From Ruegeria arenilitoris (GTDB lineage: Bacteria; Pseudomonadota; Alphaproteobacteria; Rhodobacterales; Rhodobacteraceae): a stretch of 64,000 nucleotides of DNA. The DNA lies in contig NZ_WQHX01000009.1 in assembly GCF_013035425.1 (NCBI RefSeq), positions 1 through 64,000 of the forward strand, given 5' to 3'. Positions 1-9,743 of the stretch are shown here, in pieces; position 1 is the first letter of the stretch, and every line of letters begins with the position of its first letter. The translations under genes were made by a program, and so were the position numbers. The notes under the pieces are model-generated. The model did no database searches and had not been told where the DNA came from. It was given only the letters and a program-made list of their open reading frames with translations.

Positions 1-62
1 CCTACAGTCCTTGAAACGGCGAACAATCACATCATTGGTGAATAGCTGCCGCATCAACAGAC

Positions 63-404
63 TCAGTTTTTCATGATCGCGCCGATCGCATACATACCAC
101 CATCGCTTTTGACCAACATCAGTGTGACTTCGTCACCGGCGCTAATCTCACCCATCATCTGGGCATTTTCAAGAAGCTGCAAATCCATCGTCATCGCGGG
201 CCACCCGATCTCGGGGATCGGATCATGGCTGACGTTGGCGGTTTCGCCGCCAATTGAGTTCACCAAAGCTTTTGCGTGAACTGCACCTTCCATCTGTTCG
301 GACGACATGGACATGTTGGAATGGTCCATGTCGTGGTTCGTTTGCGCGAAGGTGGTTGTCGTAGACACGGCCAAAAGGGCCACAATAGCAGTCAAAGTTC
401 TCAT
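63..404 (-). CDS. cusF: CusF-like periplasmic copper-binding protein
   Basis: Small periplasmic copper chaperone that in the Cus family hands Cu(I) to the CusCBA pump. An N-terminal signal peptide (MRTLTAIVALLAVSTTTTFA) is followed by a His/Met-rich stretch and one CusF domain with the HDPIPEIGWPAMTMDL core, which keeps the His, Trp and two Met that bind Cu(I) in E. coli CusF. The reading frame is open upstream to 518, but the ATG at 404 is chosen because a good ribosome site (AGGAGAG) precedes it and the extension would overlap cusA. It is the third gene of cusB-cusA-cusF on the minus strand, 29 bases after cusA. High confidence in family and role. Confidence 0.9.
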   Translation of the reverse strand: MRTLTAIVALLAVSTTTTFAQTNHDMDHSNMSMSSEQMEGAVHAKALVNSIGGETANVSHDPIPEIGWPAMTMDLQLLENAQMMGEISAGDEVTLMLVKSDGGMYAIGAIMKN

Positions 405-433
405 CAGTCTCTCCTGTTTCAAGGTTGTGGGTA

Positions 434-3400
434 TTATTCTGCCGGAAGCGCAGGGGGCACTTCCTGTATCGTGTGGGAGATCTCTCGGTTCACGCGATTG
501 AGCGCGAGCCGTTTCCAAATCACGAATATTGCGGGAATGACGAAAAGCGTAAGAAGGGTCGCTGTCACCATGCCCCCAATCATTGGCGCGGCGATCCGCT
601 GCATGATTTCAGAGCCTGTACCGGTGCCGTACATGATCGGTATCAGTGCTGCGAAGATCGTGGCTACAGTCATCACCTTTGGCCGAACCCGAAGAACGGC
701 GCCTTCAAACACTGCGTGTTCGATATCGTCACGTGTAAGCTTTCGCTGTTCCGACTGCGCCAACCCTCGACGTTTCTCCCAAGCAAGATTGAGGTACAAC
801 AACATGACAATCGCTGTTTCCACGGCAACTCCCGCCAGAGCGATGAAGCCCACGAGCACAGCAATTGAGATATCGAAATTAAGATACCACAGGAACCAAA
901 CCCCACCTGCCAATGCGACCGGGAGCGCCGCAAGAATTATCCCGACCTCAATCACCCGATTGAACGCCAAGAAAAGCATTAGCGTGATGATTAGCAGGGT
1001 TGCAGGAGCAACGATCGTCAGCCTGTCCTGCATTCTCTCAATGTACTCATACTGCCCCGACCAGGTCAGCGAATAACCCGGAGGCAGGTTGACCTTTTCT
1101 GCAACCACCTCTTGTGCTTCGGCCACATAGCCGCCCAGGTCGCGCCCCGCGATGTCGATAAACACGAACCCAGTTCGTCGAGCGTTCTCTGATCGTATCA
1201 TTCCCGGCCCGTCAACTATTCGAATATCGGCGAGAGCGGACAGTGGCACATGAGCACCCGACGGTGTGACGACAGGAAGATTTTCGAGCCGTTCCGGGCT
1301 GTCTCGCCATGCTTGAGGGTACCGTAGGTTTATAGGAAACCTCTCCAGCCCCTCCACAGATTCCGACACTTGCATACCGCCAATTGCGGTCTGAACTACG
1401 TCCTGAACTTCTCGAACACTCATCATGTATCGGGAGGCGGCATCTCGCTTGACGTCGATTTCGATGAAACGCCCGCCAACAGGTCGCTCTGCGTAGGCGG
1501 AAGCCGTTCCATCAATATCAGCGACCGCACGTTCTACTTCGATCCCAATATCTGTAATGACCTCCAAGTCGGTGCCGGATATTTTGACACCGACAGGTGT
1601 ACGGATACCCGTTGCAAGCATGTCGATGCGGTTCTTGATAGGTTGGATCCAAACATTAGTGACGCCCGGAACCTGAACGATACGATCAAGCTCATTTCGG
1701 ATTTTCTCCATTGTCATGCCCGGTCGCCATTCTTTTTCCGGCTTGAGTTGGATAGTGGTCTCCACCATTGTCAGTGGTGCCGGATCGGTTGCAGTCTCCG
1801 CACGCCCAACTTTACCGTGAACTGTTTCGACTTCAGGTACGGTCGCGATCAGGCGGTTGGTCTGCTGCAGCACCTCACGGGCTTTTCCCGTCGAGATCCC
1901 GGGGTAGAAGCTCGGCATGTAGAGAAAATCGCCTTCGTTCAACTCGGGCATGAATTCAGAGCCAATTCTCTGGTACGGGTACCACATGGACGTCACCAGA
2001 ACACCAGCCAACAGTGTTGTTGCCCATGGCCAGGCAATTGCCGCGTCCAGAAATGGGCGGTACACGAACACGACCAAGCGATTTAGCGGATTTTTTCGCT
2101 CCGGTAGAATACGCCCCCTTACAAAGTAACCCATCAAGACCGGAACCAGCGTTATCGAAAGGATGGCGGCTGCAGCCATGGCGTAGGTCTTGGTGTAAGC
2201 GAGTGGCGAGAAGAGCCTACCTTCCTGATTTTCCAGAACGAAGACAGGCAGAAAACTAACTGTGATGATCGCCAGAGAATAAAAAAGGGCTGGTCCCACC
2301 TCAGAAGCGCATTCTTGCACAATCCGCCATCTGTTCTCTGCTGTGAGCTTTTCTTTTTCCAACCGCCTGTGCATCGCCTCGATCATCACGATCGATGCGT
2401 CGACCATCGCACCAATAGCGATGGCTATGCCGCCGAGCGACATGATGTTTGCGTTTACTCCTTGCGCCTTCATCAGAATAAATGCGGCAAAAATGCCCAG
2501 CGGGAGCGACAGAAGAATCACGAGGGATGACCGCAGATGAAGTAGAAAAGCCGCGCACACAAGAACAACGACGATGAACTCCTGCGTCAGTTTCTTCTCG
2601 AGGTTATCGATAGCACGCTCAATCACACCAGATCGGTCGTAGGTCGTTATGATTTCGACCCCTTCCGGCAGGTTTGAGCGCAACTCTTCGATGCGCGCCT
2701 CCACTGCTTTGATCGTTGCCAACGCATTCCCACCCCATCGCAGAATGACTACGCCGCCAACCGCGTCTCCTTGCCCGTCGAGTTCTCCGACACCGCGCCG
2801 CATTTCCGGCCCCAGACGGATTTCAGCGACGTCTCCAAGCGTCAGAGCGGCGCCACGGTCGTTGACCATCAATGGTGCGCTTGCGAGGTCTGACAATTCG
2901 TCAATGTAGCCCGAGGACCTGACCATGAATTCGGCTTCCCCCATCTCAATGACGCTGCCGCCCGTCTCGCGGTTGGCCGCCTGAATAGCCGTCCTCAATT
3001 GTGCAAGTGTTATGTCATAGGCACGTAGTTTGTTTGGGTCGACGACGACCTGGTACTGTTTGACCATTCCACCGATGGTGGCGACTTCTGAGACGCCTTC
3101 CACGGCTTGTAATTCATATTTAAGAAACCAATCCTGCAGAGTCCTGAGCTGAGCCAGATCATGATTTCCGGTTCTGTCAACCAGCGCATACTGATAAATC
3201 CACCCGACCCCTGTCGCATCGGGGCCAAGTTGTGGTGACACGCCTTCAGGCAAGCTGCCGGTAATCTGGCCCAAATATTCGAGCACACGCGACCGCGCCC
3301 AGTAGAGGTCCGTCCCGTCCTCAAAGACGACATATACAAAGCTGTCTCCAAAGAACGAGAACCCGCGAACGTCTTTTGCACCGGGTACGGCCAATAGGGC

Positions 3401-3613
3401 TGTCGCAAGTGGATATGTGATTTGGTTTTCGACAACTTGAGGTGCTTGCCCGGGATATGGCGTGCGAACAATTACCTGGACATCTGAAAGATCCGGGATT
3501 GCATCAACCGGCGTCTCACGAATGGCCCAAATACCCGCAACTCCTATCATGAATGCGAGGGCCAAGATGACGAACCTGTTGGCGAGAGAAGAACGAATGA
3601 TAGCCGTGATCAC
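434..3613 (-). CDS. cusA: CusA-type heavy-metal RND efflux pump
   Basis: Inner-membrane proton-driven pump (1059 aa, normal length for CusA/CzcA) that exports Cu(I)/Ag(I) through a CusB adaptor and an outer-membrane channel. The three methionines that form the E. coli CusA copper site (M573, M623, M672) are present at M566, M616 and M665 with the same spacing (MPSFYPG, PLTMVET, NRIDML). The TM4 aspartate of the proton relay (GAMVDASIV, D405) is also present. These residues favour Cu/Ag over Zn/Co/Ni specificity. The GTG start at 3611-3613 overlaps the cusB stop as GTGA, indicating translational coupling. No cusC outer-membrane channel is visible in the window; it may lie beyond the left edge or be chromosomal. 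Confidence 0.95.
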   Translation of the reverse strand: MITAIIRSSLANRFVILALAFMIGVAGIWAIRETPVDAIPDLSDVQVIVRTPYPGQAPQVVENQITYPLATALLAVPGAKDVRGFSFFGDSFVYVVFEDGTDLYWARSRVLEYLGQITGSLPEGVSPQLGPDATGVGWIYQYALVDRTGNHDLAQLRTLQDWFLKYELQAVEGVSEVATIGGMVKQYQVVVDPNKLRAYDITLAQLRTAIQAANRETGGSVIEMGEAEFMVRSSGYIDELSDLASAPLMVNDRGAALTLGDVAEIRLGPEMRRGVGELDGQGDAVGGVVILRWGGNALATIKAVEARIEELRSNLPEGVEIITTYDRSGVIERAIDNLEKKLTQEFIVVVLVCAAFLLHLRSSLVILLSLPLGIFAAFILMKAQGVNANIMSLGGIAIAIGAMVDASIVMIEAMHRRLEKEKLTAENRWRIVQECASEVGPALFYSLAIITVSFLPVFVLENQEGRLFSPLAYTKTYAMAAAAILSITLVPVLMGYFVRGRILPERKNPLNRLVVFVYRPFLDAAIAWPWATTLLAGVLVTSMWYPYQRIGSEFMPELNEGDFLYMPSFYPGISTGKAREVLQQTNRLIATVPEVETVHGKVGRAETATDPAPLTMVETTIQLKPEKEWRPGMTMEKIRNELDRIVQVPGVTNVWIQPIKNRIDMLATGIRTPVGVKISGTDLEVITDIGIEVERAVADIDGTASAYAERPVGGRFIEIDVKRDAASRYMMSVREVQDVVQTAIGGMQVSESVEGLERFPINLRYPQAWRDSPERLENLPVVTPSGAHVPLSALADIRIVDGPGMIRSENARRTGFVFIDIAGRDLGGYVAEAQEVVAEKVNLPPGYSLTWSGQYEYIERMQDRLTIVAPATLLIITLMLFLAFNRVIEVGIILAALPVALAGGVWFLWYLNFDISIAVLVGFIALAGVAVETAIVMLLYLNLAWEKRRGLAQSEQRKLTRDDIEHAVFEGAVLRVRPKVMTVATIFAALIPIMYGTGTGSEIMQRIAAPMIGGMVTATLLTLFVIPAIFVIWKRLALNRVNREISHTIQEVPPALPAE

Positions 3614-5805
3614 TGCGTAACACTCCCATCAAGCGCGACCTCTAACAGCGTCATCGAAAAGTCGGGATTGCGGCGAAGGATCAAAGAAACATCAATCCCT
3701 ACAGGCAAGTTAGATACCTCAATCCCCTCCGCAACCGGGAAATCCATGGTCATGCCCGGCATTCCGATCTCGGTCATCGGACCGTGTGTTACGTTCGCGG
3801 TACGCGCGTTCGGGTCGATACTGTTAATCCGGCCAGAAACCTGAAGCGGCGGTGCAATAGGCGTTGCCGCAGCCAACACCATTGTCATGCCATCTGCACG
3901 CGCGAAAGTCAGAGTCATTTCAGAACCGACTTCGAGCATGTTTGGGTCCAATGTTGGCTCTAATGGGAAATCCATGGTCATGCCCGGCATCCCAATCTCA
4001 GTCATCGGCCCGTGAGTGATGGTTGCAGTTCCCGCCTCAGCATTAACGAGGTTGATCGTGCCGGTGACGACAATCGGTGGAGCAGAAGGCGTGGTGGTTT
4101 CTTCGGTTTCAACAGAATCCGTCGGCGGCGAGCCCTCTTCGCGAACTGCCACAATCGAGAACATCCCCCCTTCTCCCTCTGCCAGATCAAACTCAATTGG
4201 CATGTCGATAGGCACGGTAGTGAGATCTACTCCCACAACAGGCAAATCCATTGTCATGGCCGGCCAGCCGAGCTCGGGGATCGGTCCGTGCTCAAGCGTC
4301 AATTTGCCGTCTGATGTGACGGCGCGCGCGATTCCGGCACCAGTTCCGGCAATACCATCGTCTGGTGCAAGCTCCATCAGGCTCAGAAGCCCATCCGCAC
4401 CCCGCGCGATCACGAAAGCAACCGCGTCGCCAGCATTCAAACGGTCGAGCGAAACACCAGACCTCACCGGAAACTCCGAAGTCATTGCGGGCCAATCAAG
4501 GCTTTCGAGAACGTCGTGACGAACAGTTGCCATACGATTTTGGGCATCGAGTGAAACCAGGGTACCTGCCCCGCGTGCTGGTTCGGTGTCCGTTGGTGCC
4601 ATACGCGTGAAGCCGGCGCTCAAAGCACTTTCACTGTCGATTAGAAACTGTGCGGATGCGACAACTTCCTCGCCGGGTTCAAGCCCTTGTAGAACTTCTG
4701 TTCGTCCCCCCTCGCCGAAACTGTCTCGAAGACCTGTAGTCACCAGTCTCGGGCGAAAAGTACCATCGCCTGTTTTCAAGATGACGCGTTCCGCCGAACC
4801 AGTACGAATTAGCGCCTCTGAGGGAACAGTGAGAACATTCCGGCTTTCATCCGGTATAAGGCTAACACTGCCAAACATGCCCGGCCGCAGCACGCCGTCG
4901 GTGTTATCGAAACTCAGTCTGACGGGAAGAGTTCGGGTTTGCGGATCAAGCTCAGGGTAAACATAGTCGATTTCGCCTTCGAAGATGCGACCGGGTAGGT
5001 GCTCGAACCTTGCTATTGCGCGCATGTCTTCCGACAAACGTGCAATATCTCGTTCGAAAACATCGACGATCAGCCATACTTCGGAAAGATCGGTGACCGA
5101 AAACGCAAGCGTGCCTGGCTGCAGGTACATTCCATCGGCGGCGTTCAGCGCTATGACAACACCGTTTTGAGGCGCCTCAATTTCCACATTTCGAACCAAC
5201 TCACCGCCCGCCTCGATCTCTGCAACCTGACGTGCGGACATACCGTGGCTGATCAACTTGTTGCGCGCCGCGTCCAAAATACGCGGGTCACCAGCTTCGA
5301 CTGCGCGTACAAGATCGCCGGTTGCAGCTGCGATCAGCGGTGAAAAGAGTTCGAATAGAACTTGCCCCTTCTCAACGCGATCACCGACCGCGCGAACTTT
5401 CAGTTGCTCAATCCAACCTTCAACGCGTGTATGAACGTGATTAGTCAGGTGTTCGTCAAAGCCGACGAAACCCACCGTCTCGATGCGAGGCTCGATATCC
5501 GCCATGCGTGCAACCGCAGTTCGCACACCAATTGCGTTGATTTCCGCAGCGCTTAGGGTGACTTCTTCAGGGTCGCCGGTAGGTTCCTGCCCAGAATAAA
5601 CCGGGATCAAATCCATACCCATCGGCGATTTTCCAGGTCCAGGCTGCCGAAAATTCGGATCCATCGGTGCTACCCAATAAAGGACCTCTGGTTCGTTCGA
5701 CTGGCCCTGATCAATTGGATTCAGGTACAGTCTTTCAAGAATGACACCTCCACCCAGGCCAAACGCCAAGGCAAGTACTGATAGTGCCGCATATCTTCCA
5801 CGCAT
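3610..5805 (-). CDS. cusB: CusB-type adaptor fused to four CusF-like domains
   Basis: Periplasmic adaptor of the CusCBA pump, 731 aa, far longer than ordinary CusB (about 400 aa). Domains in order: membrane anchor (residues 5-25), metal-binding motif YWVAPMDPNFRQPGPGKSPMGMDL near 43-66, the usual barrel-sandwich and beta-barrel adaptor body (about 95-400), then four CusF-like repeats at about 412-482, 490-556, 579-648 and 655-727. The repeat cores differ: DWPAMTSEF (second Met lost), GWPAMTMDL (canonical), and GMPGMTMDF twice (Trp replaced by Met). The linker between repeats 2 and 3 is Thr/Glu/Pro rich. The start ATG has the ribosome site GGGAG. First gene of the cus operon. The fusion is seen directly; the idea of a built-in copper relay is inference. 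Confidence 0.93.
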   Translation of the reverse strand: MRGRYAALSVLALAFGLGGGVILERLYLNPIDQGQSNEPEVLYWVAPMDPNFRQPGPGKSPMGMDLIPVYSGQEPTGDPEEVTLSAAEINAIGVRTAVARMADIEPRIETVGFVGFDEHLTNHVHTRVEGWIEQLKVRAVGDRVEKGQVLFELFSPLIAAATGDLVRAVEAGDPRILDAARNKLISHGMSARQVAEIEAGGELVRNVEIEAPQNGVVIALNAADGMYLQPGTLAFSVTDLSEVWLIVDVFERDIARLSEDMRAIARFEHLPGRIFEGEIDYVYPELDPQTRTLPVRLSFDNTDGVLRPGMFGSVSLIPDESRNVLTVPSEALIRTGSAERVILKTGDGTFRPRLVTTGLRDSFGEGGRTEVLQGLEPGEEVVASAQFLIDSESALSAGFTRMAPTDTEPARGAGTLVSLDAQNRMATVRHDVLESLDWPAMTSEFPVRSGVSLDRLNAGDAVAFVIARGADGLLSLMELAPDDGIAGTGAGIARAVTSDGKLTLEHGPIPELGWPAMTMDLPVVGVDLTTVPIDMPIEFDLAEGEGGMFSIVAVREEGSPPTDSVETEETTTPSAPPIVVTGTINLVNAEAGTATITHGPMTEIGMPGMTMDFPLEPTLDPNMLEVGSEMTLTFARADGMTMVLAAATPIAPPLQVSGRINSIDPNARTANVTHGPMTEIGMPGMTMDFPVAEGIEVSNLPVGIDVSLILRRNPDFSMTLLEVALDGSVTQ

Positions 5806-5855
5806 AATAATCTCCCGACGGTCGCAATGAATGCTGGAACCGAAACAACATGAAT

Positions 5856-5871
5856 GCCCGCGCTTGCGGGC
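5856..5871. other. Short GC-rich hairpin upstream of cusB
   Basis: Perfect inverted repeat GCCCGC-GCTT-GCGGGC in the 75 bases between the small Cys/His-rich gene and cusB. There is no T-run, so it is more likely an RNA stem that limits read-through into or stabilises the cus transcript than a full terminator. No CueR-type dyad was found in this gap, so the cus operon promoter remains unlocated. Confidence 0.4.
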
Positions 5872-5880
5872 CTGAGGATG

Positions 5881-6273
5881 TCAGGAGATTTGAGGAGGAC
5901 GATCGGGAGTCAGAGGTCCCTGAGACAGGCGGGTGTCCGAATCCATGTTTCGGGTTTGCTGCACGAAAGCTGTAGCCAACACAGCAACACTCACTTGGGT
6001 AGGATACTCACCAACGCAGCAGATGCCGGAATGACATTCTCCGCTGTGATTTACGTGGCTATCCGTGTGGATTTGGCCAGTCGTCGGATGCAAACCGCTA
6101 TGGTCGTGTTTGAAGTCTGATGACTTTGCAGCCATTGAAACGCCGTGAGGCTCAGAGGTGCTACTGTTTTTGACGTCACTGCTCGCGACCACAACAGTGC
6201 CGACGAAGGTCATCGCCAAGCAGACGCATGTCAGAAACGTCATTCGCAACACTGAGAAAAACTTCCACTCCAT
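5881..6273 (-). CDS. Small exported Cys/His-rich protein
   Basis: 130-aa protein of unknown function with a hydrophobic N-terminus (MTFLTCVCLAMTFVGTVVVA) that looks like a signal peptide, a His-rich middle, and a metal-ligand cluster HSGECHSGICCVGE. The C-terminus ends in a Pro/Arg-rich tail (PLTPDRPPQIS). The same plan (signal, His/Cys cluster, Pro-rich tail) recurs in the gene at 13891-14217, so these may be two members of one family, loosely like the CopL/DUF2946 proteins that accompany copper genes. It lies directly upstream of cusBAF in the same direction. The start could instead be the internal ATG at 6243; neither has a strong ribosome site. Metal binding is inferred from composition only. 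Confidence 0.6.
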   Translation of the reverse strand: MEWKFFSVLRMTFLTCVCLAMTFVGTVVVASSDVKNSSTSEPHGVSMAAKSSDFKHDHSGLHPTTGQIHTDSHVNHSGECHSGICCVGEYPTQVSVAVLATAFVQQTRNMDSDTRLSQGPLTPDRPPQIS

Positions 6274-6422
6274 CCCGTGCAGTTAGGACGAACGTAACGA
6301 GTGTTCAAGCCAGTCGGAGGAAAAAACAGGTGAGTTGGTGCGCTGTATCGAAATGAAGCGGATTCCCGCGAATACACGTAACAAACTGCCAAAATAGGAG
6401 GCAGTTTATACGATGAGCGCAT

Positions 6423-6809
6423 CTAAGTTTGGCCGAGGTTCTTCAGGATCGGGCAGTCAGGGCGGTGGTCGCCAGCACATTCGTCGATCAGATGAGACAG
6501 TGTAGCATGCATGGCCTTCAGGTCCGCGATCTTGGCATCTATCTCTTTTAGGTTCTGTTTGGCGATATCCTTCACGTCCGCGCTTGCGCGTTCTTTGTCC
6601 TCGTACAACGCCAGTAGTGAACGGCAATCCTCAATGGTAAAGCCCAATGAGCGGGCCCGCCCGATGAAGGCCAGTTTGTGCAGTTCCTTTTCGTCGAAAT
6701 GTCGATACCCGTTCAGACTGCGCCTGGGTTTGATGAATCCGATATCCTCGTAATAACGGATGGTTTTGGCAGGCAGACCCGAACGTTCTGCTACATCTCC
6801 GATATTCAC
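6423..6809 (-). CDS. cueR: CueR, MerR-family copper-responsive activator
   Basis: 128-aa MerR-family regulator that binds 19-bp-spacer promoters and activates them on Cu(I) binding. The N-terminal winged helix (MNIGDVAERSGL...TIRYYE), a long dimerisation helix, and the metal loop CAGDHRPDC (C111-X7-C119) match CueR, as does the Ser at position 76 (ASADVK) where Zn and Hg sensors have Cys. GTG start with GGAGAA upstream. It follows copA by 15 bases on the same strand, so it is probably co-transcribed from the operator at 9366-9396. It is the only MerR-type regulator in the window and is the natural candidate to act on the seven similar promoters. Confidence 0.93.
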   Translation of the reverse strand: MNIGDVAERSGLPAKTIRYYEDIGFIKPRRSLNGYRHFDEKELHKLAFIGRARSLGFTIEDCRSLLALYEDKERASADVKDIAKQNLKEIDAKIADLKAMHATLSHLIDECAGDHRPDCPILKNLGQT

Positions 6810-6824
6810 AGCGGTTCTCCTATT

Positions 6825-9335
6825 CTATTCAGCAGGCGCTGATCGCAGCGCCTGCTCTTCATTCTGCGAGATCTGTTCTCGCCCAACTTTGATCGGCTTA
6901 ACCCAGCGCAACCGCAGCGCGTTGGTCAGGACAAATACACTGGACAGCGCCATGGCACCTGCGGCCAAAACCGGCGACAGCAGCGGGCCGCCAAACGGAT
7001 AAAGCACCCCTGCCGCAACCGGTATGAGCAGTGTGTTGTAGCTGAACGCCCAGAACAGGTTTTGGCGGATGTTACGCATGGTGCGCTGACTAATATCGAA
7101 GGCATTGACCACGCCCGTCAGGTCGCCTGACATCAGAACGACGTCAGCCGCTTCGATGGCGATGTCAGTGCCTGTCCCGATCGCAATTCCTACGTCAGCC
7201 GCCGCCAGAGCGGGGGCATCATTGATGCCATCACCCACAAAGGCCAGTTTTCCGCCATTTGAGCGCAGATCTTGCAACGCGGATACTTTACCCTCTGGCA
7301 GAACCTCGGCCACGACATGATCGATGCCAAGCTGCGCCGCGATGGATTTGGCTGTAGCGGTATTGTCGCCGGTAATCATCGCTACTTTCAGCCCCAGTCC
7401 GTGCAAAGCTTCAATTGCGTCTGGCGTGGTGGTCTTGATTGGGTCCGCCACGGCGATGACGGCTGCGATAACTCCGTCTACGGAGGCATATAGTGGAGTC
7501 TTTCCTTTGATTGCGAGTTCAGCGCCCCGATCAGACAACGCGCCCATTTCAACCCCTTCGCGACTCATCAGTCGGTCGGCCCCGATCAAGATTGTATGGC
7601 CTTCGACTGAAGCGCTTACCCCGTAACCGGTGATCGACGTGAAGTCTTCTGGCTTCGAAAGCTCCAGACCACGGGTTTCAGCCGCGCGCACGATGGCCGT
7701 GGCGATCGGATGTTCGGATGTGACCTCAACGGCAGCAACAAGGCGCAGAACCTCATCCTCGGCCAATCCTTCGGCCACAATCAGGTCGGTCAGCTCCGGA
7801 CGCCCTTCGGTCAAGGTCCCCGTCTTGTCCACCGCAACAACGGTGGTTTCCTGCAGCATTTGCAAGGCGTCGCCCTTTCGGAAAAGGACACCCATCTCGG
7901 CCGCGCGGCCGGTGCCGACCATGATTGAGGTGGGTGTGGCCAACCCCATGGCGCAGGGGCAAGCAATGATCAGTACCGCAACCCCGGCTACCAACGCCAA
8001 GCTGAGCGCAGGATCGGGTCCGAACAACATCCAAACCAGCACAGTCATTACGGCCACAGCGATCACTACCGGCACGAACCACAGCGTGATGCGGTCAACC
8101 AAGCCTTGAATCGGAAGCTTGGCACCCTGTGCTTGTTCGACCATTTGAATGATCTGGGCCAACATAGTGTCTGCGCCGATCTTTTCAGCCCGGTACGTCA
8201 ATGCGCCCGCGCCATTGACTGTTCCGCCGACCACAGTTGCGCCCTCGGTCTTTTCGGCAGGAACCGGCTCGCCGGTGATCATGCTTTCATCGACATATGA
8301 CGCGCCGGTCACTACGGCACCATCCACCGCGATTTTTTCGCCCGGTCGAACGTGCACAATATCCCCTACAACGATCTGCTCGATCGGTAGCTCGACAACC
8401 GATCCGTCGCGCTCAACTCGCGCTGTTTTTGCCTGCAGACCGACCAGTTTTCGGATCGCTTCACCAGTTCGCCCCTTGGCGCGCGCCTCGAGGAACCGCC
8501 CCAACAATATGAGAACCACGATCACCGCTGCGGCCTCGTAGTAGACGTTTGCGGTTCCGGCGGGAAGAACACCCGGCGCAAAGGTGGAAACAAGCGAGAA
8601 CCCATAAGCCGCCGAAGTGCCCAGAGCCACCAGAGAATTCATGTCCGGCGCGCCTTTGAACAAGGAAGGGAATCCCTTGGTGTAGAACTGCAAGCCTGGC
8701 CCAAAAAGAACGATCGTGGTCAGAAGGAATTGCAGGTAATAGCTGTTCTGGATGCCGATGGTGCTCGCTATCAGGTGGTGCATGCCCGGAATAACATGCG
8801 AGCCCATTTCGAGAATGAATACCGGCAAAGCGAGCAAAGCGGCGAAGCTTGTTCGCCGCGCCAGATGGCTGATCTCTGCCGCTTTGCGGTCTTGTGGTTC
8901 GGTCTGCGTTGCGGATCGCAGGCTCGCCGGATAGCCAGCAGATGCCGCAAGCGCCGCGATTGCTTCGGGTGTTGTGGCTCCCTCAGCAAAGCGCACAGTT
9001 GCACTTTCAGTGGCCAGATTGACCGACGCGGACAAGACGCCGCCATCGGCTTCCAGGGCTCGTTCAACGCGCCCTACACAGGATGCGCAGGACATGTTCT
9101 GAATATCCAGCGTGACCTCTGCGGTCCGCGCCGGATATCCGGCGCGGTTTAACGCATCAGCAATGGCCGCTTTATCGGCTGGATCGCGGAAATCGACCTG
9201 AACGCTTTCGCTGGCGAGATTAACCGAAGCGGCATCTACCCCTGGCACATCTTTCAATGCGCGCTCGACGCGCCCAACGCAGGAAGCACAGCTCATACCC
9301 TGAACCTGGAACCGCGCATGTGAATTTTCAGTCAT
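6825..9335 (-). CDS. copA: CopA, Cu(I)-exporting P1B-type ATPase
   Basis: Inner-membrane pump (836 aa) that uses ATP to move Cu(I) from cytoplasm to periplasm. Two N-terminal heavy-metal domains each carry MSCASC (residues 14-19 and 81-86). The membrane CPC metal site is at 459-461, the phosphorylation motif DKTGT begins at D503, the P1B-specific His-Pro is at H542, and GDGINDAP is present near the C-terminus. All catalytic motifs are intact. ATG at 9335; a CueR-type promoter lies 31-61 bases upstream. Leads a two-gene unit with cueR, an arrangement common in alphaproteobacteria. Confidence 0.96.
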   Translation of the reverse strand: MTENSHARFQVQGMSCASCVGRVERALKDVPGVDAASVNLASESVQVDFRDPADKAAIADALNRAGYPARTAEVTLDIQNMSCASCVGRVERALEADGGVLSASVNLATESATVRFAEGATTPEAIAALAASAGYPASLRSATQTEPQDRKAAEISHLARRTSFAALLALPVFILEMGSHVIPGMHHLIASTIGIQNSYYLQFLLTTIVLFGPGLQFYTKGFPSLFKGAPDMNSLVALGTSAAYGFSLVSTFAPGVLPAGTANVYYEAAAVIVVLILLGRFLEARAKGRTGEAIRKLVGLQAKTARVERDGSVVELPIEQIVVGDIVHVRPGEKIAVDGAVVTGASYVDESMITGEPVPAEKTEGATVVGGTVNGAGALTYRAEKIGADTMLAQIIQMVEQAQGAKLPIQGLVDRITLWFVPVVIAVAVMTVLVWMLFGPDPALSLALVAGVAVLIIACPCAMGLATPTSIMVGTGRAAEMGVLFRKGDALQMLQETTVVAVDKTGTLTEGRPELTDLIVAEGLAEDEVLRLVAAVEVTSEHPIATAIVRAAETRGLELSKPEDFTSITGYGVSASVEGHTILIGADRLMSREGVEMGALSDRGAELAIKGKTPLYASVDGVIAAVIAVADPIKTTTPDAIEALHGLGLKVAMITGDNTATAKSIAAQLGIDHVVAEVLPEGKVSALQDLRSNGGKLAFVGDGINDAPALAAADVGIAIGTGTDIAIEAADVVLMSGDLTGVVNAFDISQRTMRNIRQNLFWAFSYNTLLIPVAAGVLYPFGGPLLSPVLAAGAMALSSVFVLTNALRLRWVKPIKVGREQISQNEEQALRSAPAE

Positions 9336-9365
9336 ATTGTCACCACGTATGTTCTGCTGGCGGGC

Positions 9366-9396
9366 AACATAAGGGTTCCAGCAAGTGGAAGGTCAA
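9366..9396 (-). promoter_or_regulatory. CueR-type promoter/operator for copA-cueR
   Basis: Read on the minus strand: -35 TTGACC (9396-9391), 19-bp spacer, -10 TATGTT (9371-9366). The spacer holds the dyad ACCTTCC-N7-GGAACCC (9393-9373). The 19-bp spacer and CCTTCC-N7-GGAA core match the E. coli copA promoter bound by CueR. Confidence 0.9.
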
Positions 9397-9449
9397 GGGA
9401 TGAGGCTGACTTTCTTTGCCACTAATTTTGACGATCCAATAATCACGAC

Positions 9450-9480
9450 TTGACCTTCCTGTGCTGGAATACTTTAGCCG
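9450..9480 (+). promoter_or_regulatory. CueR-type promoter/operator for copZ
   Basis: -35 TTGACC (9450-9455), 19-bp spacer starting TTCCTGTGCTGGAA, -10 TAGCCG (9475-9480). The dyad half ACCTTCC-N7-GGAA resembles the E. coli copA promoter, whose -10 is TAACCT. It lies back to back with the copA promoter and 28 bases before the copZ start. Confidence 0.85.
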
Positions 9481-9508
9481 GGACAACGGAACACAGGAGC
9501 AAACATCC

Positions 9509-9706
9509 ATGACGACCCTAAATATACCGGATATGAGCTGCGGGCACTGCAAGTCAGCTATCGAAAAAGCCGTTGCCACGGTGGATTCCTCCGCACAGTT
9601 GGACTTTGACATGAAAAACCGCAGGGTACGTGTCTTAAGCGCCAATCCACTTGATCATATCCTTGCAGCTCTGAAGTCCGAGGGATACGAGGCCACAGTC
9701 ACATGA
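9509..9706 (+). CDS. copZ: CopZ-like copper chaperone (HMA domain)
   Basis: 65-aa single heavy-metal-associated domain with the DMSCGHCKSAIEKAV metal loop (MxCxxC). Such proteins carry Cu(I) in the cytoplasm to CopA and can load CueR-type sensors. The ATG at 9509 is chosen over an in-frame upstream start at 9461 because the latter lies inside the promoter, whereas AGGAG at 9494-9498 is well placed for 9509. Divergent from copA, and ends at a hairpin shared with the convergent scsC-like gene. Confidence 0.93.
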   Translation: MTTLNIPDMSCGHCKSAIEKAVATVDSSAQLDFDMKNRRVRVLSANPLDHILAALKSEGYEATVT

Positions 9707-9714
9707 GAAGCTTA

Positions 9715-9736
9715 GGGGCGCACATGCTGTCGCCCC
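9715..9736. terminator. Hairpin between convergent copZ and scsC-like gene
   Basis: Inverted repeat GGGGCG (9715-9720), ten-base loop, CGCCCC (9731-9736) in the 37-base gap between two convergent genes, consistent with a shared bidirectional terminator. There is only a weak T-run. Confidence 0.5.
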
Positions 9737-9743
9737 CTTGGTT

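Noticed and set aside
1370..2086. 238-codon frame opposite cusA
   Set aside because: Antisense shadow of a conserved transporter gene; no start signal or recognisable residues.
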